A stretch of DNA of 64,000 nucleotides from Nocardioides alcanivorans (GTDB lineage Bacteria > Actinomycetota > Actinomycetes > Propionibacteriales > Nocardioidaceae). The notes beneath the pieces are model-generated. The model was not told the origin of the DNA. It saw only the letters and a program-made list of their open reading frames with translations, and searched no databases. Positions 35,857 to 44,132 of this stretch are shown piece after piece (within the stretch, counting starts at the first letter, position 1; every line of letters begins with the position of its first letter). The stretch is taken from NCBI RefSeq assembly GCF_021555175.1, contig NZ_JAKGRW010000024.1, positions 61,014 through 125,013 of the forward strand, given 5' to 3'. The position numbers and the translations under genes were made by a program.

Positions 35857-36768
35857 TCACACTCCAGCGACGTAGGCGGTGAGGAAGTGGACGCCGTGTC
35901 GGTCGAGGTTTCCGCGGGCGCGGTCGTAGTGCTCGGTCGTGCGTGGGTCGGCGTGGCGCGCCAGGATCTGTGCGTCGCGGAGCGGGACGCCAGCGTCGAG
36001 GGCGTTGGTGATGGCGGCGTGACGCAGCGAGTGCGGGCTGATGTGCCGAGGGATGCCCGCGACCTTGGCGACCCTCACAACCATCCGGTAAACGTCTCGG
36101 CGATCGATCGGCTTCCCCGTGGTCGGTCTCAGGACGAGCGGCCCATCGGAACGCTGTCCTCGGCAGGCATCAAGGACACGCAACACTGGGATCGTGATCG
36201 GCATGGTGGCGGGCTTGTTCCCCTTACCGACCAGGTGCAGGACTCGGTGACCCCGCAGCGTGTCGGCGTAGTCCTCGATGCGAACTGCGGCTGCTTCGGA
36301 AGCGCGCAGGGCATTGATGCCGAGAAGGAACGCAAGCGCCCCGTGGTGCACCGTGAGGGTCTGGGCGACTTGGAGGAAGCGGATGAGCTCGAGCCGGTCG
36401 AGTCCCTGGGTGCGGGATTCGTCGTGCTGGATCTTCGGTAGACGGGCGTAGACGGCTGGATCGGCAGTGATCAGACCGTCAATGTGTGCGAACCGGAAGA
36501 AGCCGCGGACGCCGTGCATCATCGTGACGATGGAGGAATCCATCAGGCCGGTTTCGCCGAGGTGGTGGATGTACAGCTCGACGTGGGCACGCTGGATCCC
36601 TAGCAGGGGATCCAGTCCGTTTTGCTCGCACCAGGTGAACCAGCGCCGGAGCTGGTAGGCGTAGAGCCTGTGCGTGCGGCCCGAGTAGCGGGCAAGGTAG
36701 GAAACGGCTGCGAGCTGCGCCGTGGTCATAGTGATGGGGTGGAACGGGAAGACGGTCGAGTCGGACAT
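35857..36768 (-). CDS. Tyrosine recombinase / site-specific integrase
   Basis: A 303-residue phage-integrase-family protein. The N-terminal SAM-like DNA-binding domain includes YSGRTHRLYAYQLRRWFTWC. The catalytic domain has Arg in LLGINALRASEAAAVRIEDY, His-x-x-Arg in ISPHSLRHAAITNALDAGV, His in ILARHADPRTTEHYDRARG and the nucleophilic Tyr in the same segment. ATG 36768 (MSDSTVFPFHP) is the start that removes an unrelated Pro/Arg-rich extension. No excisionase or obvious att repeats flank it. It sits in the defence island and may be the mobility gene that brought it (inference). Confidence 0.88.
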   Translation of the reverse strand: MSDSTVFPFHPITMTTAQLAAVSYLARYSGRTHRLYAYQLRRWFTWCEQNGLDPLLGIQRAHVELYIHHLGETGLMDSSIVTMMHGVRGFFRFAHIDGLITADPAVYARLPKIQHDESRTQGLDRLELIRFLQVAQTLTVHHGALAFLLGINALRASEAAAVRIEDYADTLRGHRVLHLVGKGNKPATMPITIPVLRVLDACRGQRSDGPLVLRPTTGKPIDRRDVYRMVVRVAKVAGIPRHISPHSLRHAAITNALDAGVPLRDAQILARHADPRTTEHYDRARGNLDRHGVHFLTAYVAGV

Positions 36769-37104
36769 GGAACGCTCCGTGCGGCGACTGACGTGGCTCA
36801 GCCCGCCCGCCGCAAACGCGCCGAGCTCTTGGGCCTGCGACGCTAGTCCGAGGGGTTGGGCACCGCGTCCGCAGGCGGGGAAAGGACGCAATCCCGCGCC
36901 TGGTGCGTGGGATGCGCTCGCGGGGGGTGGGGGAAGCAGCCGCCTCGTGGTGGAGTGCCGCGCATTGGCGTGTGTCGATGGCCACGAAGCGCGGTAACGC
37001 CGGCGGGCGCCAGTTGGGCCTTGCTTTAGCGCAATCCGCACGGCTATGGGCTCAAACAGCGTGTACCGTGCTCGTGTCGGCAGGGCAATTTGAGAGGGTC
37101 AATC
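36769..37104 (+). promoter_or_regulatory. Gene-poor gap with a possible promoter for the AlbA_2 ATPase gene
   Basis: No gene is supported in this 336-base gap. A possible sigma70-type promoter is TTGCTT (37021-37026) and TATGGG (37045-37050), spaced 18 bases, about 55 bases before the GTG start. A G-rich stretch (CGGGGGGTGGGGG) lies near 36917-36931. Base composition shifts from GC-rich to AT-richer across this gap. Confidence 0.3.
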
Positions 37105-38469
37105 GTGGAGATCGTAGAGATCAGCGTTGAGCAGATGCTCAAGTTACTTGCCCGACCGGAGGGTCACTTCCTCGATTTCAAGGCGATAGAGGTCGCGCCT
37201 GGAAAACTAACTAGGTCTCTTTCTGCGTTTACGAACTCCGACGGCGGGGACCTGTACGTCGGTATTGACGAGTCAGACGGCGTATTCTCTTGGCGCGGAT
37301 TTTCGGACGCAGAGGATGCGAACGGCCACATTCAGGCCTTCGAAGATGTGTCACCGTTTGGAGAGGACATTTCAGGCGAATTCTTGCAGGTAGATGGTTA
37401 CACAGGTCTTGTGCTTCACGTTAATGCACGTAAGTCGCGATTCGTTCGCAAAGCCACGAGCGGAGACGTATACAAGCGACTCAGCGCGCAGAATCTGCCT
37501 GTTCGGTCGGACGAGGCACTGCAAGCACTGCGTCGTCAAAAGGGCCTCGAGTCATTCGAGGACGAGACGCTTTCGATACCGCTGTCGGAAATCACGAATT
37601 CGCTTCCAGTTTTGGAGTATCTGATGGAGGCTGTACCGTCCGCTGAGCCCGAGATCTACCTACGCGGTCAGTATCTAATTCATGGGGACCGTCCGAGCGT
37701 GGCGGCGGCGCTACTTTTTGCCGAGAACCCCCAGGCTGCCCTCCCGAAGCGTTGCGGGGTCAAGATCTACCGCTATGCGAGCGACGAGATGTCGCGCGAC
37801 CGCCTCGTTCAGGATCCTGTGACTGTTGAGGGGCATCTTTATAGTCAGGTGTACTCCGCAGTCGCTGAGACGGTCGAACTCATCTCGAAAGCTGCCGTAC
37901 TGGACGAGGACGGACTGCGGACAGTTCGATATCCTCAGGAAACGTTGCACGAAATCATTACCAATGCGGTCCTTCATCGCGACTACAGCGTGACGGATGA
38001 CATTCACGTAAGAATCTATGAGACTCGAGTTGAAGTGGAGAGCCCGGGCCGGCTTCCTGGGCACATCACGAGCGCCAATATCCTGAACGAACGCCTGAGC
38101 AGGAATCCAAACATTGTCCGGCACCTTAACCGATTCCCGGATCCCCCAAATAAGGATGTCGGAGAGGGCCTCGATACAGCCTTTGAGTCCATGCGCAAAC
38201 TGAATTTGCGTGAGCCGGAAGTCGTCGAGCGAGATCACTCGGTTTTGGTGGTGATTCGACACGAAAGTTTGGCTAGCCCAGCCCAACAGGTTGTCGAATA
38301 CTTGGAAACGAATCCTCAGATTCGAAATGAGCAGGCCCGTAAGCTCACTGGACTGAACTCGGAGAGCAAGATGAAGAAGACTTTCGAGGCTCTGATCCAA
38401 GCCGACGAGATCGAGCATGTCCCGGGTACGAGTGGTCGGGGTCACGCCTACCGGCGTAAGAGGACCTGA
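37105..38469 (+). CDS. AlbA_2/Schlafen-type ATP-binding protein
   Basis: About 454 residues from GTG 37105, which follows GAGAGGG. The N-terminal AlbA_2 (Schlafen-like) domain has EGHFLDFKAIEVAPGKL and AFTNSDGGDLYVGIDESDG. A central region leads to a GHKL/HATPase_c_4-like domain with RYPQETLHEIITNAVLHRDY and GRLPGHITSANILNERLSRN. A C-terminal winged helix (QIRNEQARKLTGLNSESKMK) finishes it. Proteins of this layout occur as regulators and in anti-phage loci. Codon use is clearly AT-richer than its neighbours, suggesting recent transfer. Confidence 0.82.
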   Translation: MEIVEISVEQMLKLLARPEGHFLDFKAIEVAPGKLTRSLSAFTNSDGGDLYVGIDESDGVFSWRGFSDAEDANGHIQAFEDVSPFGEDISGEFLQVDGYTGLVLHVNARKSRFVRKATSGDVYKRLSAQNLPVRSDEALQALRRQKGLESFEDETLSIPLSEITNSLPVLEYLMEAVPSAEPEIYLRGQYLIHGDRPSVAAALLFAENPQAALPKRCGVKIYRYASDEMSRDRLVQDPVTVEGHLYSQVYSAVAETVELISKAAVLDEDGLRTVRYPQETLHEIITNAVLHRDYSVTDDIHVRIYETRVEVESPGRLPGHITSANILNERLSRNPNIVRHLNRFPDPPNKDVGEGLDTAFESMRKLNLREPEVVERDHSVLVVIRHESLASPAQQVVEYLETNPQIRNEQARKLTGLNSESKMKKTFEALIQADEIEHVPGTSGRGHAYRRKRT

Positions 38470-38567
38470 GTCGACCCCAAGTTGGCCCGGCCGTGCGTCA
38501 CTCCCACGCCTGTGCGTCACAGTGGTCGAAGTGGGCTCCCAAGGTATGTGGGGGACACGTCGCTGAG

Positions 38568-40055
38568 TCAGCGCCGAGCGATCTCGCTCTCGACCAAGGG
38601 GTCGAGGGACTCGATGGCGTCGAGCACCTCGTGCTCGTGCTGGACGGCAACGGCGCGCGTGCGCGGGATGAACAGCGCGGCGAAGGCTGCCACGAGTGCG
38701 CCGCCGCCGACGATCCAGAAGGAGGTGGTGAAGCCGTCGTCGCTGGGCACCATGCTTCCTGCGACGACTGACCCGGCCAGCACGGTTGCGGCCACCTGGG
38801 ATCCGATCGATGAGCCGACGGTGCGGATGAGGGCATTGACGCCGGTGCCTTCGCTGAGCTTGTCGGCGGGGACGGCGGCCATGATGATGTTGGGCAGCCC
38901 GGCCATGCCGAGACCGATGCCGATGAAGGTCAACGTCGCGAGCAGGGCGACGCTGAGCTCTGATCCGTGGGCGAGGGCCATGCCGCCGAGTCCCGCTGCG
39001 GAGATCAGCGCGCCGATGACGAGTGGGATCTTCGGATCCATGCGGATGATGAGTCGTCCGGCGACGACGGCGGCGACGAGCATCGCGAGACAGCCGGGGA
39101 CCAGGAGCAGGCCCGAGCCGGTGGCGCCGAGTCCGAACCCGTGGCCGGTCGCCTCGGGAAGTTGGGCGATCTGCGGAACGAGGGCGAAGACGCCGAACAT
39201 GCCGAAGCCGAAGAGCAGGGTCGTGACGTTGGCAGCCAGCACCGCGGGCCGACGCAGGACACGCATGTCGACCAGCGGGTCGCTGGTGCGCAGCTCGAAG
39301 AGGACGAACAGCACGAGGAAGAGCGCGCCGAGTGCGAACAGGCCGAGCGTCCGGCTGTCTCCCCATCCCCAACTGGCGGTGTGACTGAGGCCCAGCAAGG
39401 GGGCGGTCACGCCGACCGCGAGCAGTACGACGCCCATGAGATCGAGCCGCCCGGGCGCGCGTACCGGAGACTCCGGAAGCCTGAACGCCCCGATCAGGGC
39501 CACTCCGGCCATGAGGGCGCCGCTCCAGAAGATCCAGGGCCACGAGAGGCGGTCCATGAGCACGCCACCGAGGACGAGTCCGGCACCCGCGCCGATGCCG
39601 GCGAGCGCCGAGATCAGTCCGAGAGCCGTGGAGCGCTTCTCGTGGGGGAACGTGTCGCCGATGATGCCGTAGCAGAGCGGGAAGATGCCGCCGCCCGCAC
39701 CTTGGATGACTCGTGCCGCCACCAGGACCCAGATGTTGGGGGCGAGTGCTGCAACGACGCTGCCCGCGGTGAAGAGCAGCAAGGAGACCAGGAGCATCCG
39801 GCGCTTGCCGAACATGTCACCGAGGCGTCCGAAGACAGGAGTGAGGATGGCCGCGGAGATCAGGTAACCGGTGAGCACCCAGCCCACCTCGGCGGCGGAT
39901 GCGTTGAGTTCGTGGCTGAGGACGCCGAGGCCGGGGACGACCGTGGTCTGGGCGAGGACGAACGCACCTGCCGCCAGCGAGAGGACGAACAGCCCAGCGC
40001 CCGACCTCTCGTGATCGACCTGGTCCTCGTGGGTTGCCACTCGTGCTGTCGTCAC
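38568..40055 (-). CDS. MFS drug/solute exporter of the DHA2 (EmrB/QacA) type
   Basis: A 495-residue transporter with about 14 membrane helices. Signatures are WVLTGYLISAAILTPVFGRL, GDMFGKRRMLLVSLLLFTAG (motif A) and ARVIQGAGGGIFPLCYGIIG (motif C-like). The GTG at 40055 is chosen for the GGAAGGCAGG ribosome site. The upstream TetR gene and a perfect palindrome in the gap suggest repression relieved by a toxic substrate. The substrate is unknown. Confidence 0.88.
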   Translation of the reverse strand: MTTARVATHEDQVDHERSGAGLFVLSLAAGAFVLAQTTVVPGLGVLSHELNASAAEVGWVLTGYLISAAILTPVFGRLGDMFGKRRMLLVSLLLFTAGSVVAALAPNIWVLVAARVIQGAGGGIFPLCYGIIGDTFPHEKRSTALGLISALAGIGAGAGLVLGGVLMDRLSWPWIFWSGALMAGVALIGAFRLPESPVRAPGRLDLMGVVLLAVGVTAPLLGLSHTASWGWGDSRTLGLFALGALFLVLFVLFELRTSDPLVDMRVLRRPAVLAANVTTLLFGFGMFGVFALVPQIAQLPEATGHGFGLGATGSGLLLVPGCLAMLVAAVVAGRLIIRMDPKIPLVIGALISAAGLGGMALAHGSELSVALLATLTFIGIGLGMAGLPNIIMAAVPADKLSEGTGVNALIRTVGSSIGSQVAATVLAGSVVAGSMVPSDDGFTTSFWIVGGGALVAAFAALFIPRTRAVAVQHEHEVLDAIESLDPLVESEIARR

Positions 40056-40077
40056 GCGCCTGCCTTCCGCATAGAAA

Positions 40078-40093
40078 CGGACCATGTGGTCCG
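40078..40093. promoter_or_regulatory. TetR operator-like palindrome upstream of the MFS gene
   Basis: CGGACCA-TG-TGGTCCG is a perfect inverted repeat with 7-base arms, 23 bases upstream of the MFS GTG and within the gap to the TetR gene. It is the likely binding site of that regulator. Confidence 0.6.
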
Positions 40094-40220
40094 GTTGCAA
40101 TCTAGCCCTCGGCTCAGTGTGTGTATGCAGCAAGCGAACGTGAGGTCGGTCACGCCGCCGCCCAGACTTCCGACGACGATGGCGGCGGAGCGGCGGGAGG
40201 TCGCGGTCCGTCAAGGACGA

Positions 40221-40799
40221 TCAGGGCCGAAGCGCGGCCATCGTGAGCCGGGCGTACCGGTGCCACAACGCGGGGTCTCGGATGTCCAGCCCCAGGAGGG
40301 CGCGGACGAAGCCCGAGACGAGAACCCGGATGTCGAGTGGGGTGATGTCGTTGCGAATGGTGCCCTGCGCGCGTCCGTGCCCGAGTATCCGGTCGAGCTT
40401 CTCGGTCGCAGCTTCGCTGTCGACGCCATGGGTTGCCTGTGCCATGACGTCGCTCATGAGCTTGTTCTCCGCGAGGCGTCCCGCCACCGCGTGCAGGTAC
40501 GTGCCAAGTGCTGCGTGGGCATCTGTCTCGGCCGCCTGCATGGCTTCGTCCAGTGCATCGGAGAGCCACACGACGTGCACCTGCGCCAGCGCGTCCACGA
40601 GATGAGCCTTGGTGGGGTAACTCCGGTAGACGGTCGCCTTCCCGACGCCGGCGAGTGCAGCGACCTCTGGGATGGTGGCCTCGAGGCCACGCTCGGTGAA
40701 GACCTCGGTGGCCGCGGCCAGGACCCGATCGTGGTTGCGCCGAGCATCGGCCCGCCTGCCTGACCAGACATCACCGTCGGCAGGTCGGGAATCGGTCAC
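40221..40799 (-). CDS. TetR-family transcriptional regulator of the MFS exporter
   Basis: A 192-residue regulator. The helix-turn-helix region is NHDRVLAAATEVFTERGLEA, TIPEVAALAGVGKATVYRSY, PTKAHLVDALAQVHVVWLSD. GTG 40799 follows GAGGAGC. The C-terminal ligand domain is of ordinary length and helical. It lies 165 bases upstream of the exporter gene on the same strand, with the palindrome between them. Confidence 0.87.
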   Translation of the reverse strand: MTDSRPADGDVWSGRRADARRNHDRVLAAATEVFTERGLEATIPEVAALAGVGKATVYRSYPTKAHLVDALAQVHVVWLSDALDEAMQAAETDAHAALGTYLHAVAGRLAENKLMSDVMAQATHGVDSEAATEKLDRILGHGRAQGTIRNDITPLDIRVLVSGFVRALLGLDIRDPALWHRYARLTMAALRP

Positions 40800-40878
40800 T
40801 GATGCTCCTCGGGCTGGACTGGGAGGGTCCATTCAAGCAGTGCAGTCGGTTGCGGGCGCTCGGCGCTGGTGCGAGATC

Positions 40879-41472
40879 TCAGCCGTTGTCGTTGCTCGTG
40901 TGCATCACGTCGATCACCAGGCGTGAGGGGGCAGTGAGGGTGAGGACCCGAAAGGGGGCGGGCGCGCCGTCGATCCCGGCGATCACCTGGGTGGTGCCTT
41001 CGAACGTGCCGCCGACATGTACGGCGGTGACGGCGTCGCCGTTCGCGGTGATCTGGGTCGGGCCGTCGTAGTAGTCGGGTGCCGGCCAGGTGGTGTCCGA
41101 GGCATAGATGTCCAGGGACGCTCGTCCGTCCAGCTCGACGACTTCGCCGCTGCCGTCGAGCACGGCTTCATCGACGTAGTTGACGACCCAGCCCGGGGTC
41201 CCGGTGCCGCTGAACTCCAGCACGATCCGGTCGTAGTGCTCAGCCGCGGCGACGCGCACATCGACGAGCACCAGGTCCGATGCCTTCGCTGCCCCGCCCG
41301 TCCGGGGCCTGGTGCCCTCGGAGAACGCTGGATCCGGCTCGGGCGTGGTCGACACGGTGGTCTCGTCAGTCCTGGAGGCGCCGGTGGGTTCGTCGTCGGC
41401 GTCCGGTGTGCACCCTGCCATGAGCAGCAGGGCGACGATCGTGCTGAACAGGGCAGCTGCTCCGCGTGGCAT
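40879..41472 (-). CDS. AMIN-like domain lipoprotein
   Basis: A 197-residue secreted lipoprotein. ATG 41472 follows GAAGGAG. The signal ends LLLMAGC (Cys at about 21), followed by an acidic, Thr/Pro-rich linker. The C-terminal domain (VAAAEHYDRIVLEFSGTGTP, YDGPTQITANGDAVTAVHVG, LTAPSRLVIDVMHTS) matches the AMIN-like beta-sandwich found in actinobacterial surface proteins. A cell-wall or polymer-binding role is family-based inference. Confidence 0.78.
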   Translation of the reverse strand: MPRGAAALFSTIVALLLMAGCTPDADDEPTGASRTDETTVSTTPEPDPAFSEGTRPRTGGAAKASDLVLVDVRVAAAEHYDRIVLEFSGTGTPGWVVNYVDEAVLDGSGEVVELDGRASLDIYASDTTWPAPDYYDGPTQITANGDAVTAVHVGGTFEGTTQVIAGIDGAPAPFRVLTLTAPSRLVIDVMHTSNDNG

Positions 41473-41559
41473 CGTCGCTCCTTCGTCTGGGTGAGTGGTC
41501 GTGTGCTCACTCATGAGGACGCCCGACCAGCGCTCCGGGTTGACGAGACGGCCTGCGGC

Positions 41560-41880
41560 TCACTCCTCCGGCGGTGCGGGGCTCTTCTTCAGCGAAGCCG
41601 GGAGGGCGGGGTCGGTCCAGATGTCGGCGGCAGCACGCCAGTCGTCCAGCAGCTCCGCGAACTCACCAAACCTGGCAGTGGCTGCGCACTCCCTGAGGGT
41701 GGCGGCAGCCTCGACGCAGAATGCATCCTGATCGTGGGCGGGGAGGTGGGCGACCCAAGGCAGCGCGGCAGCGAGGGTGGCGGCGAACCGCTCCTTGTCT
41801 GCATCGTCGCGCGCGAGCGCCAGCAGCGCTGCCGGACCGACGCCGGAGTCGTCGCTGTCGTCTGGTTCGGAATCGATGGC
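41560..41880 (-). CDS. Small helical protein of unknown function, start unclear
   Basis: The frame encodes about 105 residues: DSEPDDSDDSGVGPAALLAL, ARDDADKERFAATLAAALPW, AFCVEAAATLRECAATARFG, EFAELLDDWRAAADIWTDPA. It is clearly protein-like, and the 'F.EL.DDWRA.A.IW.DP' tail resembles small actinobacterial proteins encoded near toxin-antitoxin genes. No ATG, GTG or TTG lies in frame at a sensible place. AAGGAG is followed seven bases later by ATC, so the start is either an unusual ATC codon, much further upstream, or hidden by a sequence error. Confidence 0.5.
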   Translation of the reverse strand, partial: AIDSEPDDSDDSGVGPAALLALARDDADKERFAATLAAALPWVAHLPAHDQDAFCVEAAATLRECAATARFGEFAELLDDWRAAADIWTDPALPASLKKSPAPPEE

Positions 41881-41966
41881 GGTGCTCCTTGGCCGGGATG
41901 GAGTCGAGGCGGCAGTTCGAGCAGCACCCCTCGCTGATGGCCACGTTAGTCGACGCCGACGCGGGG

Positions 41967-42614
41967 TCACACGGCTGCGGGGGAGGGAGCGTCGACGAGG
42001 AGGTGGACCCCGACGCCGACGAGCATGGTGCCTGTGGCGCGTCGTTGCCAGGGGAGCCAGTGCGGACGACCACGCAGGAGCGCCGCGATGCTGCCGGCGC
42101 CGAGGATGATCAGCGTGTTCACGACGATGCTGACGGTGATCTGGACGCCGCCCAGGACAAAGCCTTGGGCGACGACGTTGCCACTGCTCGGCTCGAGGAA
42201 CTGCGGAATGAGGGCGACGTACATGATCGCGGCCTTCGGGTTCAGCAGGTTGGTGGCCAGCCCCATCCCGAACAGCCGTACGTTGGAGTCGCGCGCGAGG
42301 TCGTGGGCCTCGAAGAGGGCCGGACCACCCGGCCGGAACGCTCGCCATGCGAGGTGCAGCAGATAGACCGCGCCAGCGACCTTGATGAGCGTGTAGAGCC
42401 AGGGCACGACGATGAACACCGCCGCGAGGCCGAGATTCGCCATCGTCATGTAGGCGACGAAGCCGACCGCGGTGCCCCCGAGCGACACGAGCCCGGCGAC
42501 CGAACCCTGCGAGAGGCTCCGGGACACCAGGTAGAGCATGTTCGGTCCAGGTGTGAGCACCATGCCGAGCGCCACCAGCGTGATTCCGATCAGCGCATCG
42601 CCTTCAACGAGCAC
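41967..42614 (-). CDS. LysE-family amino-acid exporter
   Basis: A 215-residue LysE/RhtB-type translocator with six helices. GITLVALGMVLTPGPNMLYL contains the diagnostic TPGPN motif, and ATNLLNPKAAIMYVALIPQF contains the NPK motif. The start is a GTG at 42614. It is divergent from a MocR-type regulator, a common pairing in which the regulator controls export of an amino acid. Confidence 0.88.
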   Translation of the reverse strand: MLVEGDALIGITLVALGMVLTPGPNMLYLVSRSLSQGSVAGLVSLGGTAVGFVAYMTMANLGLAAVFIVVPWLYTLIKVAGAVYLLHLAWRAFRPGGPALFEAHDLARDSNVRLFGMGLATNLLNPKAAIMYVALIPQFLEPSSGNVVAQGFVLGGVQITVSIVVNTLIILGAGSIAALLRGRPHWLPWQRRATGTMLVGVGVHLLVDAPSPAAV

Positions 42615-42708
42615 GTGGCCCTCCGTCCCTTCCGCGACGAACCCGGGTGGGCATCAACCGTCGCTCGCCGCCCACCCATGTTGTTACGCTTTGAAGATCT
42701 GAGCCAAA

Positions 42709-42720
42709 GTGTTCCAACAC
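42709..42720. promoter_or_regulatory. Palindrome in the LysE/MocR divergent promoter
   Basis: GTGTT-CC-AACAC is a perfect inverted repeat 24 bases before the proposed MocR GTG start. It is a plausible MocR operator. If MocR instead starts at ATG 42678, the site would lie inside its coding sequence. Confidence 0.4.
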
Positions 42721-42743
42721 GCTTTCGCGAGACGGGAGGGATC

Positions 42744-44117
42744 GTGCGCCCACCCCCAGGCTGGACGCCCCGACTGGCGGAGGGGGCCGGTCCCGTCTCC
42801 ACCCGGCTGGTGGCGGCGCTGGCGACGGACATCGTGGACGGCGTCGTCATCGAGGGCGAGCGGCTACCGCCACAGCGGGCCCTGGCACACCAGCTGGGCA
42901 TCGCGCTCGGGACCGTGTCGAAGGCGTACGCCGAACTGGGCCTCCGAGGTCTGGTGCGTGGATCACCAGGGCGCGGGATGTTCGTCAGCTACCGCGCCGA
43001 GAGCGGGACTGGGGACATCGACCTGGCCATGAACATGCCTCCGCCGATGTTGGCCGACACCGTGATCACGGACGCCCTCGTCGAGAGTGCCCGGCGGGTG
43101 GACGCCGATGCCTTGTCCAGCCACGGTCCGCCAGGCGGTCGGCTCAGGGACAAGCGCTCCGTGGCCAACTGGCTGGCTGCGACCGGCCTCGAGCTCGCGC
43201 CCGAGGAACTGGTGCTGACGCAGGGCGCGCAGCAAGGCATCGCGGCCGCTCTCCTGGCGGCGTCGCAGTCGGGCCCACGGGCGACCGTGTTCACCGAGGA
43301 GGTCACCTTCCCGGGTGCCTTGAGCTATGCGCGGTTGGCCGGCCACCCCGTGTGGGGCGTGCCGATCGATCATCAGGGCATGCGTCCCGAGCTGCTGGAC
43401 GCGGCACTCGTACGGCGCGGGCGTTCCGGCGGTCCGCGGCCGGTCGTCTACGTCACCCCGACCCTGCACAACCCGACGGGTGCGACGATGCGCGGTGCTC
43501 GGCGCCGCGCCATCGTGCAGGTGGCGCGCAGGCACGACGCACTCATCATCGAGGACGACGTCTATGCACTGTCCGAGGACCGCCCCGCACGTGCCCTGGT
43601 CTCGCTGGCTCCCGAACGCACCTTCTACGTCAGCAGCGCCTCCAAGGCGATCAGCCCGGCGATCCGGCTGGGGATGATCAAGGCGCCGATCGGCTATCGG
43701 CAGGGAACCGTCGAAGCGGTCCGCACACTCGGCCTGCCGGTCTCACCCCTGATCTGCGTGCTCCTCGACGTGCTCGTGGGGGCGGGGGTCGCGACGACCG
43801 TCCGTGCGGCGATCAGGAACGAGGGAGCACGGCGCACCGACCTGGCTCGCGAGATCTTCGGGCGTGCACTGTTCGGGACGGATCAGGCGGGATACCACGT
43901 CTTCCTGCCGCTCCCAGCAGACCGAGCCCGCTCCGTCGTTGCTGCCGCGACCGACCAGCGCGTCCGGCTCACCGATCCTGCCGCCATGATGGTCGACCCA
44001 CGGCAGCGAGTCAGCGGCGTACGGCTCTGTCTCGGCGGCCCGACCATGGCGGATCTGTCACGAGGGCTCGAGATCGTGCAGCGGCTCGTGGCCGACCCGC
44101 GCAGCCGAGCGGTCTGA
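42744..44117 (+). CDS. MocR-type regulator: GntR winged helix fused to aminotransferase fold
   Basis: A 457-residue protein. The N-terminal GntR wHTH is LATDIVDGVVIEGERLPPQR followed by ALAHQLGIALGTVSKAYAEL. The large C-terminal fold-type-I PLP domain includes YVTPTLHNPTGATM, IIEDDVYALSEDRPARALV and the PLP lysine in FYVSSASKAISPAIRLG. GTG 42744 follows GGGAGGG; the alternative ATG 42678 would add 22 residues. MocR proteins sense PLP-linked amino compounds; here the likely target is the divergent lysE-type exporter. Confidence 0.87.
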   Translation: MRPPPGWTPRLAEGAGPVSTRLVAALATDIVDGVVIEGERLPPQRALAHQLGIALGTVSKAYAELGLRGLVRGSPGRGMFVSYRAESGTGDIDLAMNMPPPMLADTVITDALVESARRVDADALSSHGPPGGRLRDKRSVANWLAATGLELAPEELVLTQGAQQGIAAALLAASQSGPRATVFTEEVTFPGALSYARLAGHPVWGVPIDHQGMRPELLDAALVRRGRSGGPRPVVYVTPTLHNPTGATMRGARRRAIVQVARRHDALIIEDDVYALSEDRPARALVSLAPERTFYVSSASKAISPAIRLGMIKAPIGYRQGTVEAVRTLGLPVSPLICVLLDVLVGAGVATTVRAAIRNEGARRTDLAREIFGRALFGTDQAGYHVFLPLPADRARSVVAAATDQRVRLTDPAAMMVDPRQRVSGVRLCLGGPTMADLSRGLEIVQRLVADPRSRAV

Positions 44118-44132
44118 GACCCGAGTTCGACG

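Noticed and set aside
15580..37041. A single large integrative element from the tRNA remnant to the tyrosine recombinase
   Set aside because: No second copy of the tRNA 3' sequence was seen near the recombinase, and the interval contains many ordinary chromosomal-type genes with host-like composition.
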